Translations under genes and position numbers: made by a program
Part shown: positions 1 through 6,542 of the stretch, one piece after another
Position numbering within the stretch: the stretch's first letter is position 1
Layout: each line of letters opens with the position of its first letter
The notes under the pieces: model-generated
The model's input: only the letters and a program-made list of their open reading frames with translations
Told to the model about the DNA's origin: nothing
Databases searched by the model: none
DNA from: Novosphingobium sp. UBA6722
GTDB lineage: Bacteria > Pseudomonadota > Alphaproteobacteria > Sphingomonadales > Sphingomonadaceae
Length of the DNA stretch: 8,881 nt
Direction of reading: 5' to 3'
Assembly: GCA_002454125.1 (NCBI GenBank)
Contig: DKII01000153.1
Location: 1-8,881, forward strand

Positions 1-825
1 GTTGGCCTTGCCATCCTTCCACGGCACCATCCGGACCAGCTGCTCCCCGCGCATTTCGGCGCGGAACGTGCAGCCGACGCCGCAATAGGCGCAGGTCGTG
101 ATCACCGCGCGCTCGGGCTTGCCGATTTCCTTGACGGCCTTTTCCTGCAAGGTTGCGGTTGGGCAGGCTTGCACGCAGGCGCCGCATGAAACGCATTCGC
201 TGGACAGGAAATCGTCACCGGCCTGGCCCGCGCTGATCTTTGAACCGAAGCCGCGGCCATCCATGGTCAGGGCAAGCGTGCCTTGGACCTCGTCACAGGC
301 GCGCACGCAGCGCGAGCAGGCGATGCATTTAGAGGGGTCGAAATCGAAATAGGGGTTCGAGGTATCGGTCTCGAGGCCAAGGTGGTTCTCGCCCGCATAG
401 CCATAACGCACGTCCCGCAGGCCGACTTCGGCGGCGGTATCCTGCAACTCGCAATCATTGTTGGCGCTGCAGGTCAGGCAATCGAGCGGGTGGTCGGAGA
501 TGTAGAGTTCCATCACCCCCTTGCGCAGCTTCTGCAGCCGCGGGGTTTGCGTCTGGACCACCATGCCCGGCTCCACCGGGGTGGTGCAGCTGGCTGGCGT
601 TCCGCGCCGTCCCTCGATCTCGACAAGGCACATCCGGCATGATCCGAACGCCTTGACGCTGTCGGTCGCGCAGAGGCTGGGGATCGAGCCGCCGCATTCC
701 GCCGCGGCGCGCATTACGCTGGTCCCGGCGGGGACGGTCACCGCGCGCCCGTCGATAGTCAGCGAAACTACGCTGTCCGACTGGACCGCCGGCGTGCCGA
801 AATCGACCTGCCGCTCATAGCCCAT
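1..825 (-). CDS. fdsA: NAD-dependent formate dehydrogenase, alpha (molybdenum) subunit, N-terminal 275 residues (partial)
   Basis: This is the catalytic subunit of a soluble molybdenum formate dehydrogenase, oxidising formate to CO2 and passing electrons through iron-sulfur clusters to FdsG/FdsB and NAD+. The gene runs off the window at position 1, so only 275 residues are visible. The order of sites is an N-terminal [2Fe-2S] ferredoxin domain (C52, C63, C66, C80), a His/Cys-ligated [4Fe-4S] site (H112, C116, C119, C125), two CxxCxxCxxxC [4Fe-4S] motifs (C167/170/173/177 and C211/214/217/221), and the start of the molybdopterin domain with CAYCGVGC (C245, C248, C252). This layout is that of FdsA/FdhF-type alpha subunits. 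The ATG at 825-823 is supported by GGAGA six bases upstream (836-832) and by the MGYERQVDFGTP beginning. It overlaps the mobA end by 11 bases. The Cys or Sec ligand to molybdenum lies outside the window. Confidence 0.95.
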   Translation of the reverse strand, partial: MGYERQVDFGTPAVQSDSVVSLTIDGRAVTVPAGTSVMRAAAECGGSIPSLCATDSVKAFGSCRMCLVEIEGRRGTPASCTTPVEPGMVVQTQTPRLQKLRKGVMELYISDHPLDCLTCSANNDCELQDTAAEVGLRDVRYGYAGENHLGLETDTSNPYFDFDPSKCIACSRCVRACDEVQGTLALTMDGRGFGSKISAGQAGDDFLSSECVSCGACVQACPTATLQEKAVKEIGKPERAVITTCAYCGVGCTFRAEMRGEQLVRMVPWKDGKAN

Positions 826-1345
826 GGTGTGTCTCCACCGCCCGCAGATCGTCGGGCGTGTTGATATTGGCCGGGGCGGCAGGCAGGTCCACCGGCCGAG
901 CGCCAATCGCTTCGGCCAGGGCACGCATCGAGTGTTTGCCAGTGCCGTGAAGGATCGCTTCGATCGCCGCAACGCTGCTGACCGGCCACAGTCCGATCAC
1001 CGGCTGTGCGGCCAGGTAGGCCGGTGCCGGGGCAAGCAAGGCTGGCAGATCGTCTGGCAGGTGCGGCGCATCGACGCCGCAAGTCAGCACCGCCTCATAT
1101 CCCTCGTCTGCCGCAAGGTGCAGCGCGGCGGCAAGGCCGCCCAGCGGACCCATTCCAGGGCGGGGCCAGTCGGGTAATGTCGGGGCAGGGGCCTCGGCCC
1201 GGCCAACCACCACGACATGTTCGCACCAGCCCGACAGCGTATCAACCGCGCGGGAGAGCAGGGTGCGCCCGTGCAGCTCGGCGAGCGCCTTGTCGCTACC
1301 GAAGCGGCTCGATTGGCCGCCCGCAAGAACGCAGCCCAGGATCAT
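815..1345 (-). CDS. mobA: Molybdenum cofactor guanylyltransferase
   Basis: MobA transfers GMP from GTP to Mo-molybdopterin, giving the guanine dinucleotide form of the cofactor (MGD, used as bis-MGD by formate dehydrogenases). The 176-residue protein begins with the nucleotide-binding motif LAGGQSSRFGSDKAL (residues 7-21), followed by GPLGGLAAAL (66-75), a VDAP motif with a likely metal-binding aspartate at 92, and a C-terminal NINTPDDL block (160-167) typical of MobA. The length is slightly short but within the family range. The start at 1345 overlaps the fdsB stop as ATGA and has GGAGGA six bases upstream (1357-1352). A longer in-frame start upstream would run deep into fdsB and is unlikely. 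Its place between fdsB and fdsA suggests dedicated cofactor supply to this dehydrogenase; that role is inferred from position. A related nucleotidyltransferase such as MocA is possible but fits less well beside a bis-MGD enzyme. Confidence 0.9.
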   Translation of the reverse strand: MILGCVLAGGQSSRFGSDKALAELHGRTLLSRAVDTLSGWCEHVVVVGRAEAPAPTLPDWPRPGMGPLGGLAAALHLAADEGYEAVLTCGVDAPHLPDDLPALLAPAPAYLAAQPVIGLWPVSSVAAIEAILHGTGKHSMRALAEAIGARPVDLPAAPANINTPDDLRAVETHHGL

Positions 1346-2853
1346 GCGAAGTCCTCCGGCCAGTGCTTCAGCGCCGAACGGACTGGATAAGGGGTAAACC
1401 CGCCCAGCGCGCAGAGCGAACCATACTGCATTGTCTCGCACAGATCTTCGAGCAATTGCAGCTCCTCGTTGCGGGAGCGGGGTGCCTTGCGGGCATTGTG
1501 CATCTGCGGCAGCGCCGCAACCGGATCGAGCGGCTTCGAGCCGCTGCGAATGCGATCAATCAGCTCAACCCCGCGGATCGAGCCGATCCGGCATGGCGTG
1601 CACTTGCCGCAGCTTTCCGCGGCGCAGAACTGGAAGGCAAAGCGGGCGAGGGCGCCCATGTCGGCCGTATCGTCGAATACCACCACGCCGCCGTGACCAA
1701 TCAGGGCATCGGCGCCAGTATAGGCCTCGTAATCGAAGGGCAGATCGAACTGGCTCGGGTGAATATAGGCGCCAAGCGGTCCGCCGACCTGGACGGCCTT
1801 TACCGGCCGCCCCGATGCCGTGCCGCCACCAATCTCATGGATCAGCTCGTTCAGCGTGATCCCAAAGGCTGTTTCAAACAGGCCGCCGTGCTTGATGTTG
1901 CCCGCCAGCTGGATCGGCATTGTGCCCTTGGAGCGATCGATGCCGAGACTGTCATAGAGGCTTGCCCCGCCCTCAGCCAGGATGTGCGGAATGGCCGCAA
2001 GGGTCAGCACATTGTTCACTACCGTGGGGCAGCCGAACAGGCCCTCGATTGCCGGAAGCGGGGGCTTGGCGCGAACCTCGCCGCGTCGGCCTTCGATCGA
2101 GTTGAGCAGCGAGGTTTCCTCACCGCAGACATAGGCCCCGGCGCCGACGCGGACTTCGATGCGAAACGGGGCAATGCGATCCGCAGCCAGCGCGATTGCC
2201 GCGTTGAGTTTGGCAATGGCGTGCGGGTACTCGCTGCGGACATAGATGTAGCCCTGCGCAGCTCCGACAGCGTGACCGGCAATGGCCATGCCTTCGATCA
2301 GCTGGAAGGGATCGCCTTCTATCAGCATTCGGTCTGCGAAAGTACCGCTGTCACCCTCATCGGCATTGCAGACCACGTATTTGCGATCGCCAGTGGCCTT
2401 GCGGACCGTTTCCCACTTTATGCCAGCCGGGAACCCCGCACCGCCGCGCCCACGCAGGCCCGAACGGGTGACCTCCGCGACAACATCCGCCGGTGCCATA
2501 GCAAAGGCGCGGGTAAGTCCGGTCCAGCCTCCCGTGGCGGCATAGTCAGCCAGGCTAAGGGGCTGGCTCTTGCCAGCGCGGGCAAATGTCAGGCGTTGCT
2601 GGCGGGTGATGAAGGGGTGGTCAGCGATTGCGCCGATGGCTTTGTCGGACGTGCCGGCGAGGATGGCAGCGACGTCCGCCGGGGTCACGGGCCCGAAGCC
2701 TGTTCCATCGATGTCGACCAGCGGTTCCAGCCAGTGCATTCCCCAGCTCGATACCCGCTCAACCTGACAGCCTGCCGCTTCGAATGCTTGTGCGACGGCG
2801 TCGGCCCCGCAGGCGAGGGCCAAAGCATCGTCGCTGATCCGCACGACAGTCAT
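1342..2853 (-). CDS. fdsB: NAD-dependent formate dehydrogenase, beta subunit (FMN/NADH-binding, NuoF-like)
   Basis: This diaphorase subunit accepts electrons from the formate dehydrogenase iron-sulfur chain and reduces NAD+ through FMN. It has 503 residues. The first 110 or so form a divergent domain with only two cysteines (15 and 29), too few for a [2Fe-2S] cluster there. The NuoF-like core follows: glycine-rich GRGGAGFPAGIKW (135-147) for FMN/NADH, NADEGDSGTF (163-172), and GAGAYVCGEETSLL (237-250) followed by an IEGRRG block. The C-terminal [4Fe-4S] site is ESCGKCTPCR (C415, C418, C421) with C481 in GSLCALGG as the fourth ligand. The start at 2853 gives an ATGA overlap with the fdsG stop. 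A start about 100 bases further upstream would add an arginine-rich tail lying inside fdsG and is rejected. No clear Shine-Dalgarno precedes 2853, which fits translation coupled to fdsG. Confidence 0.94.
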   Translation of the reverse strand: MTVVRISDDALALACGADAVAQAFEAAGCQVERVSSWGMHWLEPLVDIDGTGFGPVTPADVAAILAGTSDKAIGAIADHPFITRQQRLTFARAGKSQPLSLADYAATGGWTGLTRAFAMAPADVVAEVTRSGLRGRGGAGFPAGIKWETVRKATGDRKYVVCNADEGDSGTFADRMLIEGDPFQLIEGMAIAGHAVGAAQGYIYVRSEYPHAIAKLNAAIALAADRIAPFRIEVRVGAGAYVCGEETSLLNSIEGRRGEVRAKPPLPAIEGLFGCPTVVNNVLTLAAIPHILAEGGASLYDSLGIDRSKGTMPIQLAGNIKHGGLFETAFGITLNELIHEIGGGTASGRPVKAVQVGGPLGAYIHPSQFDLPFDYEAYTGADALIGHGGVVVFDDTADMGALARFAFQFCAAESCGKCTPCRIGSIRGVELIDRIRSGSKPLDPVAALPQMHNARKAPRSRNEELQLLEDLCETMQYGSLCALGGFTPYPVRSALKHWPEDFA

Positions 2854-3275
2854 GCCGATTGCACCAGTTTGATCAGCGCTGCTTGGTCGAGCCGGGCGTG
2901 CAGGGTGTCGCCAAGCCGCGCTGCCGGTCCGACGCTGCACAGACCTAGACAATAGACTGTCTTGAGCCGCACTCGTTCATCGGCTGCGGTTTCAGCGGCG
3001 GCAACCAGGGCTTCAACGCCGCGCGCCTGGCAGGCTTCGGCCCGGCATAGTTCGATGCAGGGGCGGGGATCGGGCTCGGCCGTGAAGTCATGGTAGAAGC
3101 TGACCACGCCGTGCACTTCGGCGCGGCTGAGGTTCAGCTCGTGCGCGATCACCCGTTCGGCGGCTGCATCCACGCAGCCAAACTCGGCTTGGACGTCATG
3201 CAGGATTGGCAGCAAGGGTCCTTCCTGCGCCGCATGGGCCGCGCAGATTTCGGCGATGCGCTGCTCCTGCGTCAC
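2850..3275 (-). CDS. fdsG: NAD-dependent formate dehydrogenase, gamma subunit (NuoE-like [2Fe-2S] protein)
   Basis: This small electron-transfer subunit works with FdsB in the diaphorase part of the enzyme. The 141-residue protein has the thioredoxin-like [2Fe-2S] pattern of NuoE: C77 and C82 in CRAEAC, then C109 and C113 in YCLGLC followed by SVGPA. The N-terminal helical region includes LLPILHDVQAEFG (21-33) and VHGVVSFYHDF (54-64), both typical of NuoE/FdsG. The start codon is GTG (3275-3273), overlapping the fghA TGA in a GTGA arrangement. No good Shine-Dalgarno is seen apart from AAGG placed very close to the start, so re-initiation after fghA is likely. It is the first of the formate dehydrogenase genes, matching the usual fdsG-fdsB-fdsA order, except that mobA follows fdsB here. 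Confidence 0.94.
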   Translation of the reverse strand: MTQEQRIAEICAAHAAQEGPLLPILHDVQAEFGCVDAAAERVIAHELNLSRAEVHGVVSFYHDFTAEPDPRPCIELCRAEACQARGVEALVAAAETAADERVRLKTVYCLGLCSVGPAARLGDTLHARLDQAALIKLVQSA

Positions 3276-4105
3276 GCCTTCAGACGCGCGGCGTGCCAGC
3301 CGATATGATCGGCCATGAAGGTCGAGATGAAGTAGTAGGAATGGTCATAGCCCGGCTGCATCCGGATCGTCGCGGGGATGCCGGCCTTGCGGCAGGCCAT
3401 GACCAGCAGTCCGGTCTTGAGCTGCTCGTGCAGAAAATTGTCGGCATCGCCCTGATCGACCAGCAGGTCGGGCAAGCGGGCCCCGTCCTCGATCAGCGCG
3501 CAGGCGTCGTACGCGCGCCAAGCGGCCTTGTCGGGACCCAGGTATCCGCCCAGCGCTTTCTCTCCCCAGGGGCAATTGAGCGGGCTGACGATTGGAGAAA
3601 AGGCACTGACCGAGCGGAAGCGATCAGGATTACGCAAGCCGATGGTTAGGGCACCATGGCCACCCATCGAATGGCCGGTGATGCCTTGGCGCGCCATGTC
3701 GACCGGGAAGTGTTCCGCAACCAGAGCGGGCAGTTCCTGCTCGATATAGCTGCGCATGCGGTAATTGGCTGACCATGGCGCCTGCACTGCATCGACATAG
3801 AACCCGGCACCCTTGCCGAAATCATAAGCCTCATCATCCGGCAGATCATCGCCGCGCGGGCTGGTGTCAGGCGCGATGAAGATGATCCCGTGCTCGGCGC
3901 AGGCAGCCCGGAACTCACCCTTCTCGGTGACGTTGGCATGGGTGCAGGTCAGGCCGGACAGATACCACAGCACGGGTAGCTTGGCCTCCGGAGCGTGGTC
4001 CGGCACGAAGACCGAAAAGGTCATCGCCGTGCCGGTCGCAGTGCTCAGGTGCGTGTAAACGCCCTGGGTGCCGCCGTGGCTGCGATTGGTGGAGACGGTT
4101 TCCAT
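3272..4105 (-). CDS. fghA: S-formylglutathione hydrolase
   Basis: This cytoplasmic serine hydrolase cleaves S-formylglutathione to formate and glutathione, the second enzymatic step of glutathione-linked formaldehyde detoxification. The 277-residue length is normal for the family (esterase D type, alpha/beta hydrolase fold). Visible signatures are LSGLTCTHANVTEKG (49-63) with the family cysteine C54, the nucleophile elbow GHSMGGHGA with Ser146, an acidic block DQGDADNFL (217-225) that should contain the catalytic Asp, and GYDHSYYFI with His255. The start METVSTN at 4105 overlaps the upstream stop by one base (TGATG); an ATG eight codons further upstream (4129) would add an untypical extension inside the VOC gene. 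The product, formate, is the substrate of the dehydrogenase encoded immediately downstream. Confidence 0.96.
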   Translation of the reverse strand: METVSTNRSHGGTQGVYTHLSTATGTAMTFSVFVPDHAPEAKLPVLWYLSGLTCTHANVTEKGEFRAACAEHGIIFIAPDTSPRGDDLPDDEAYDFGKGAGFYVDAVQAPWSANYRMRSYIEQELPALVAEHFPVDMARQGITGHSMGGHGALTIGLRNPDRFRSVSAFSPIVSPLNCPWGEKALGGYLGPDKAAWRAYDACALIEDGARLPDLLVDQGDADNFLHEQLKTGLLVMACRKAGIPATIRMQPGYDHSYYFISTFMADHIGWHAARLKA

Positions 4106-4488
4106 CACTTGACCCGGTGAAATCCGCACAGCTTGTTACCCGATGGATCGCGCAGGTACGCGAGGTACAGCACACGCCCGTCCGGCGGATGGCGTTCGCC
4201 CGGCGGGTCTTCGATCGCGGTGCCGCCGTTGGCGAGCCCGGCTGCGTGCCAGGCATCCACTTCGGCCGGGGAGGCGGCGACAAAGCCCAGCGTATGGCCG
4301 TTACCGCCGTGCGTGGGCTGGCCATTGATGGGGTTGGTAATCAGCAGCCGCCCGCCGGCATGATTGTAGATCAGCCGGCCACGTACATCGATCTCGCCCG
4401 GGGGAACACCGAGCGCGCCGAGTGCGGCGTCATAGAACTGCTTGGCCGCTGCGATATCGTTGGCGCCGATGGTGACATGGCTGAACAT
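4105..4488 (-). CDS. VOC (glyoxalase/bleomycin-resistance fold) family protein
   Basis: This 127-residue protein has the two-module VOC fold: FSHVTIGANDIAAAKQFYDAA at the N-terminus (residues 2-22) and a second module beginning GHTLGFVA (64-71) and ending RDPSGNKLCGF (113-123). His4 and His65 sit where VOC metal ligands normally occur. The usual C-terminal glutamate after DPxGNK is absent: the residues are Leu120 and Cys121. It therefore may not have standard glyoxalase I metal chemistry. The gene starts on the last base of the frmA stop (TGATG) and its own stop overlaps the fghA ATG, so it is locked into the formaldehyde operon. A role with a glutathione adduct (formation or repair of S-hydroxymethylglutathione or related thiohemiacetals) is an inference from position only. 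No specific function can be assigned from the sequence. Confidence 0.88.
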   Translation of the reverse strand: MFSHVTIGANDIAAAKQFYDAALGALGVPPGEIDVRGRLIYNHAGGRLLITNPINGQPTHGGNGHTLGFVAASPAEVDAWHAAGLANGGTAIEDPPGERHPPDGRVLYLAYLRDPSGNKLCGFHRVK

Positions 4489-5600
4489 CAGAACACCACG
4501 ACCGAGCGGATCGACTTGCCAGCATGCATCAGGTCGAAGGCGGTGTTGATCTCTTCCAGGCCCATCACATGCGTGATCATCGGGTCGATCTCGATCTTGC
4601 CGGTCATGTACATGTCGACAATTTTCGGCACGTCGGTGCGGCCCTTGGCCCCGCCAAATGCCGTACCGCGCCAGTTGCGCCCAGTGACCAGCTGGAACGG
4701 GCGTGTCGCGATTTCCTTGCCCGCCTCGGCCACGCCGATGATGATACTGGTGCCCCAGCCACGGTGGCAGGCTTCGAGGGCGGTGCGCATCACCTCGGTG
4801 TTGCCGGTGGCATCGAAGGTATAGTCGGCCCCGCCGTCAGTCATGGCGACGATCTTCGCCACGGTATCTTCGCGGCTCATGCCCTTGGAATTGAGGAACT
4901 CGGTCATGCCAAAACGGCGCCCCCATTCCTCGCGGTCAGGATTGATGTCGACGCCGATGATCGTGTTGGCACCGGCGAGGCGCGCGCCCTGGATCACGTT
5001 GAGGCCGATCCCGCCAAGGCCGAAGACCACGACATTGTCACCGACCTGGACCTTGGCCGTGTTGATGACCGCGCCCACGCCGGTAGTGACGCCGCAGCCG
5101 ATGTAGCACGAGGACTGGAACGGTGCGTCTTCCCGGATCTTGGCAACGGCAATCTCGGGCAGCACCGTGAAGTTCGAAAACGTGCTGCAGCCCATGTAGT
5201 GATAGATCGTCTGCCCCTTGTAGGAGAACCGGCTGGTCCCATCGGGCATCAGGCCCTGGCCCTGCGTGGCGCGGATCGCCGTGCAGAGATTGGTCTTGCC
5301 TGAGAGGCAGGACTTACACTGGCGGCATTCCGGCGTGTAAAGCGGGATCACGTGATCGCCGGGTTTGACCGAGGTTACCCCCGGGCCGACCTCGCGCACG
5401 ATCCCGGCGCCTTCATGGCCGAGGATCGAGGGGAAGATGCCCTCGCTGTCCAAGCCATCGAGCGTGTAGGCGTCGGTATGGCATACGCCGGTTGCCATGA
5501 TCTCGACCAGCACTTCGCCCGCCTTCGGACCCTCCAGGTCCAGCTCGACGATCTCGAGCGGTTGCTTGGCGGCAAAGGCAACGGCGGCGCGGGTCTTCAT
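4488..5600 (-). CDS. frmA: S-(hydroxymethyl)glutathione dehydrogenase / class III alcohol dehydrogenase
   Basis: Also called adhC, this zinc- and NAD-dependent enzyme oxidises S-hydroxymethylglutathione, formed from formaldehyde and glutathione, to S-formylglutathione. Class III enzymes also reduce S-nitrosoglutathione. The 370-residue protein matches the family length closely. The catalytic zinc ligands are C40 (GVCHTD), H62 (GHEGAG) and C169 (GCGVTTG). The structural zinc ligands are C92, C95, C98 and C106. The Rossmann motif GLGGIG lies at 194-199, with D218 at the end of the following strand, as expected for NAD(H). The start MKTRAAVAF at 5600 is chosen because a perfect AGGAGG lies nine bases upstream; an ATG 12 codons further up would put that Shine-Dalgarno inside the gene. 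It is the first gene of the formaldehyde operon, behind a 99-bp gap that probably holds the promoter. Confidence 0.97.
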   Translation of the reverse strand: MKTRAAVAFAAKQPLEIVELDLEGPKAGEVLVEIMATGVCHTDAYTLDGLDSEGIFPSILGHEGAGIVREVGPGVTSVKPGDHVIPLYTPECRQCKSCLSGKTNLCTAIRATQGQGLMPDGTSRFSYKGQTIYHYMGCSTFSNFTVLPEIAVAKIREDAPFQSSCYIGCGVTTGVGAVINTAKVQVGDNVVVFGLGGIGLNVIQGARLAGANTIIGVDINPDREEWGRRFGMTEFLNSKGMSREDTVAKIVAMTDGGADYTFDATGNTEVMRTALEACHRGWGTSIIIGVAEAGKEIATRPFQLVTGRNWRGTAFGGAKGRTDVPKIVDMYMTGKIEIDPMITHVMGLEEINTAFDLMHAGKSIRSVVVF

Positions 5601-5609
5601 CGGTATTCC

Positions 5610-5615
5610 CCTCCT
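5610..5615 (-). promoter_or_regulatory. Strong Shine-Dalgarno (AGGAGG) for frmA
   Basis: The minus strand reads AGGAGG ending nine bases before the ATG at 5600. It is the best ribosome-binding site in the window and fixes the frmA start. Several downstream genes lack such a site and rely on overlapping stop/start codons, which makes this the main translational entry to the operon. Confidence 0.85.
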
Positions 5616-5628
5616 GGAAAAGTACTTG

Positions 5629-5646
5629 TCGGCCAATAGGGGCCGA
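5629..5646. repeat. Inverted repeat upstream of frmA (possible operator or leader hairpin)
   Basis: TCGGCC and GGCCGA arms, six bases each, flank a six-base spacer, about 29 to 46 bases ahead of the frmA start codon. The arms are a perfect match. It could be a regulator binding site or a 5'-leader stem-loop. No regulator gene is present in the window to pair it with. In GC-rich DNA a 6-bp arm can arise by chance. Confidence 0.3.
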
Positions 5647-5677
5647 GTCGGTTGATTTGCTTGTGGCGCGCTGACGA

Positions 5678-5692
5678 CGGCTTGTGAAGCCG
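5678..5692 (-). terminator. Short hairpin after the dioxygenase gene (weak terminator candidate)
   Basis: A perfect 6-bp stem (CGGCTT / AAGCCG) with a three-base loop begins eight bases after the TAA of the dioxygenase gene. There is no run of T residues after it on the minus strand, so it does not meet the standard for an intrinsic terminator. It may slow transcription or stabilise the 3' end. Confidence 0.25.
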
Positions 5693-5699
5693 GTGCGAC

Positions 5700-6542
5700 T
5701 TAGCCTTGCCAGGCCGCGATGGTCGTCCGGTGAAGCTCGCGGCGATAGCCCTCGTAGCCGCCCGTGGCCTTGTGCAGGACCGAGCGGTTGTCCCACATGA
5801 CCAGCATGCCCGGTTCCCACTTCTGGGAATAGGTGAACTGTTCCTGCCCCTGCCACTGCGCCAGTTCCAGCAGCAAGGGCATCGCCTCAGCCTGATCCAT
5901 CCCGTCGATCCCGATGATGTAGCCAAGCGTTGAATAGAAACCGCGTCGGCCGGTTTCAGGGTGCGTCGGGATTAGGGGATGGGTCTGGGTTGCAAAGGCT
6001 GCTTCGGATGGGCGGATATCCATCGAGCGCCCCTTGTCGCGCAAGCCATAGGTTCCGTCGGGGGCATAGGGCATCCGCGCCGAGTGGATCGCGACCAGAT
6101 CGCCAATCTCGGCCTTGCGGGCATCGGGCAGGGCTTCCCAGGCCATATGCTGGTTCGCGAAAAGCGTGTCGCCGCCGACCGGCGGAATATCGACCGCGTT
6201 GAGGCAGGTGCCCGACGGCGGATGGGCCTGGAAAGACCAGTCGGCGTGCCAGTTTTCTGCAAACAGTGGCGATTGCTCACCCGCTTCGCGCCGAACGGCG
6301 GCAATGTGCTGCCGACCGGGAATCGGGGCAAAGAAGGGATCCTCGCCAAACCCGCCAAAGTATAGCGTGAACCGCTCAAGCTCGTCGTCGTTCAGGAACT
6401 GGTCCGGGAAGGCCAGGACGTGATGTTCGAGCCAGGCCGCCCGGATCGCTGAGACCGTGGCACTATCGAGCGGCGCCTTCAGGTCGACCCCGGTGATGCG
6501 TGCCCCGCACGCCCCGCCAGAGGGTTCGACCTGCAGGCCCAT
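5700..6542 (-). CDS. TauD/TfdA-family Fe(II)/2-oxoglutarate-dependent dioxygenase, substrate unknown
   Basis: This 280-residue oxygenase should couple oxidative decarboxylation of 2-oxoglutarate to hydroxylation of a small substrate, often ending in release of an aldehyde. The iron triad is H99-x-D101 (NWHAD) and H257 (WDNRSVLH). R268, eleven residues after H257, fits the 2-oxoglutarate arginine, and R272 matches the substrate-side arginine of TauD. GGDT (123-126) and the ARITGVDL start (14-21) are also family features. Compared with my recollection of E. coli TauD, the taurine-contacting residues H70 and N95 align with D68 and A95, so taurine is unlikely to be the substrate and I give no symbol. 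The ATG overlaps the gyrA stop (TGATG), with only a weak GGGG-type Shine-Dalgarno. It lies 99 bp upstream of the formaldehyde operon, on the same strand. Confidence 0.9.
   Translation of the reverse strand: MGLQVEPSGGACGARITGVDLKAPLDSATVSAIRAAWLEHHVLAFPDQFLNDDELERFTLYFGGFGEDPFFAPIPGRQHIAAVRREAGEQSPLFAENWHADWSFQAHPPSGTCLNAVDIPPVGGDTLFANQHMAWEALPDARKAEIGDLVAIHSARMPYAPDGTYGLRDKGRSMDIRPSEAAFATQTHPLIPTHPETGRRGFYSTLGYIIGIDGMDQAEAMPLLLELAQWQGQEQFTYSQKWEPGMLVMWDNRSVLHKATGGYEGYRRELHRTTIAAWQG

Larger units (their letters stand above)
5601..5699 (-). promoter_or_regulatory. Intergenic leader, probable promoter region of the formaldehyde/formate operon
   Basis: This 99-bp stretch between the dioxygenase stop and frmA is the only true gap in the window. 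From upstream to downstream it holds a short hairpin (5678-5692), an AT-richer patch near 5651-5662, a 6-bp inverted repeat (5629-5646) and the Shine-Dalgarno. I find no convincing -35/-10 pair by eye, so a promoter is inferred from position and not from consensus. Read-through from the dioxygenase is an alternative. Confidence 0.45.

Noticed and set aside
1342..2952. Upstream start at 2952 for fdsB
   Set aside because: The extra 33 residues are arginine/proline-rich out-of-frame fdsG sequence, while 2853 gives the ATGA coupling pattern seen at the neighbouring junctions.
1006..2955. Very long plus-strand open frame (about 649 codons) opposite fdsB and mobA
   Set aside because: It is antisense to genes with clear motifs and family lengths, its translation is low-complexity and rich in Arg/Ala/Gly with no recognisable motif, and long antisense frames are common in GC-rich DNA with strong third-position bias.
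4117..5303. Plus-strand open frames of 235 and 259 codons opposite the VOC gene and frmA
   Set aside because: They shadow well-supported minus-strand genes, overlap each other, and show no domain signatures or ribosome-binding sites.
4488..5636. Upstream ATG at 5636 as the frmA start
   Set aside because: It would place the AGGAGG site inside the coding region and add 12 residues not typical of the family; the ATG at 5600 has ideal spacing.
5601..5699. A sigma-70-type promoter with clear -35 and -10 boxes in the frmA leader
   Set aside because: Candidate hexamers such as TACTTT and TTGGCC on the minus strand lack a partner at 16-18 bases; no box pair is convincing by eye.
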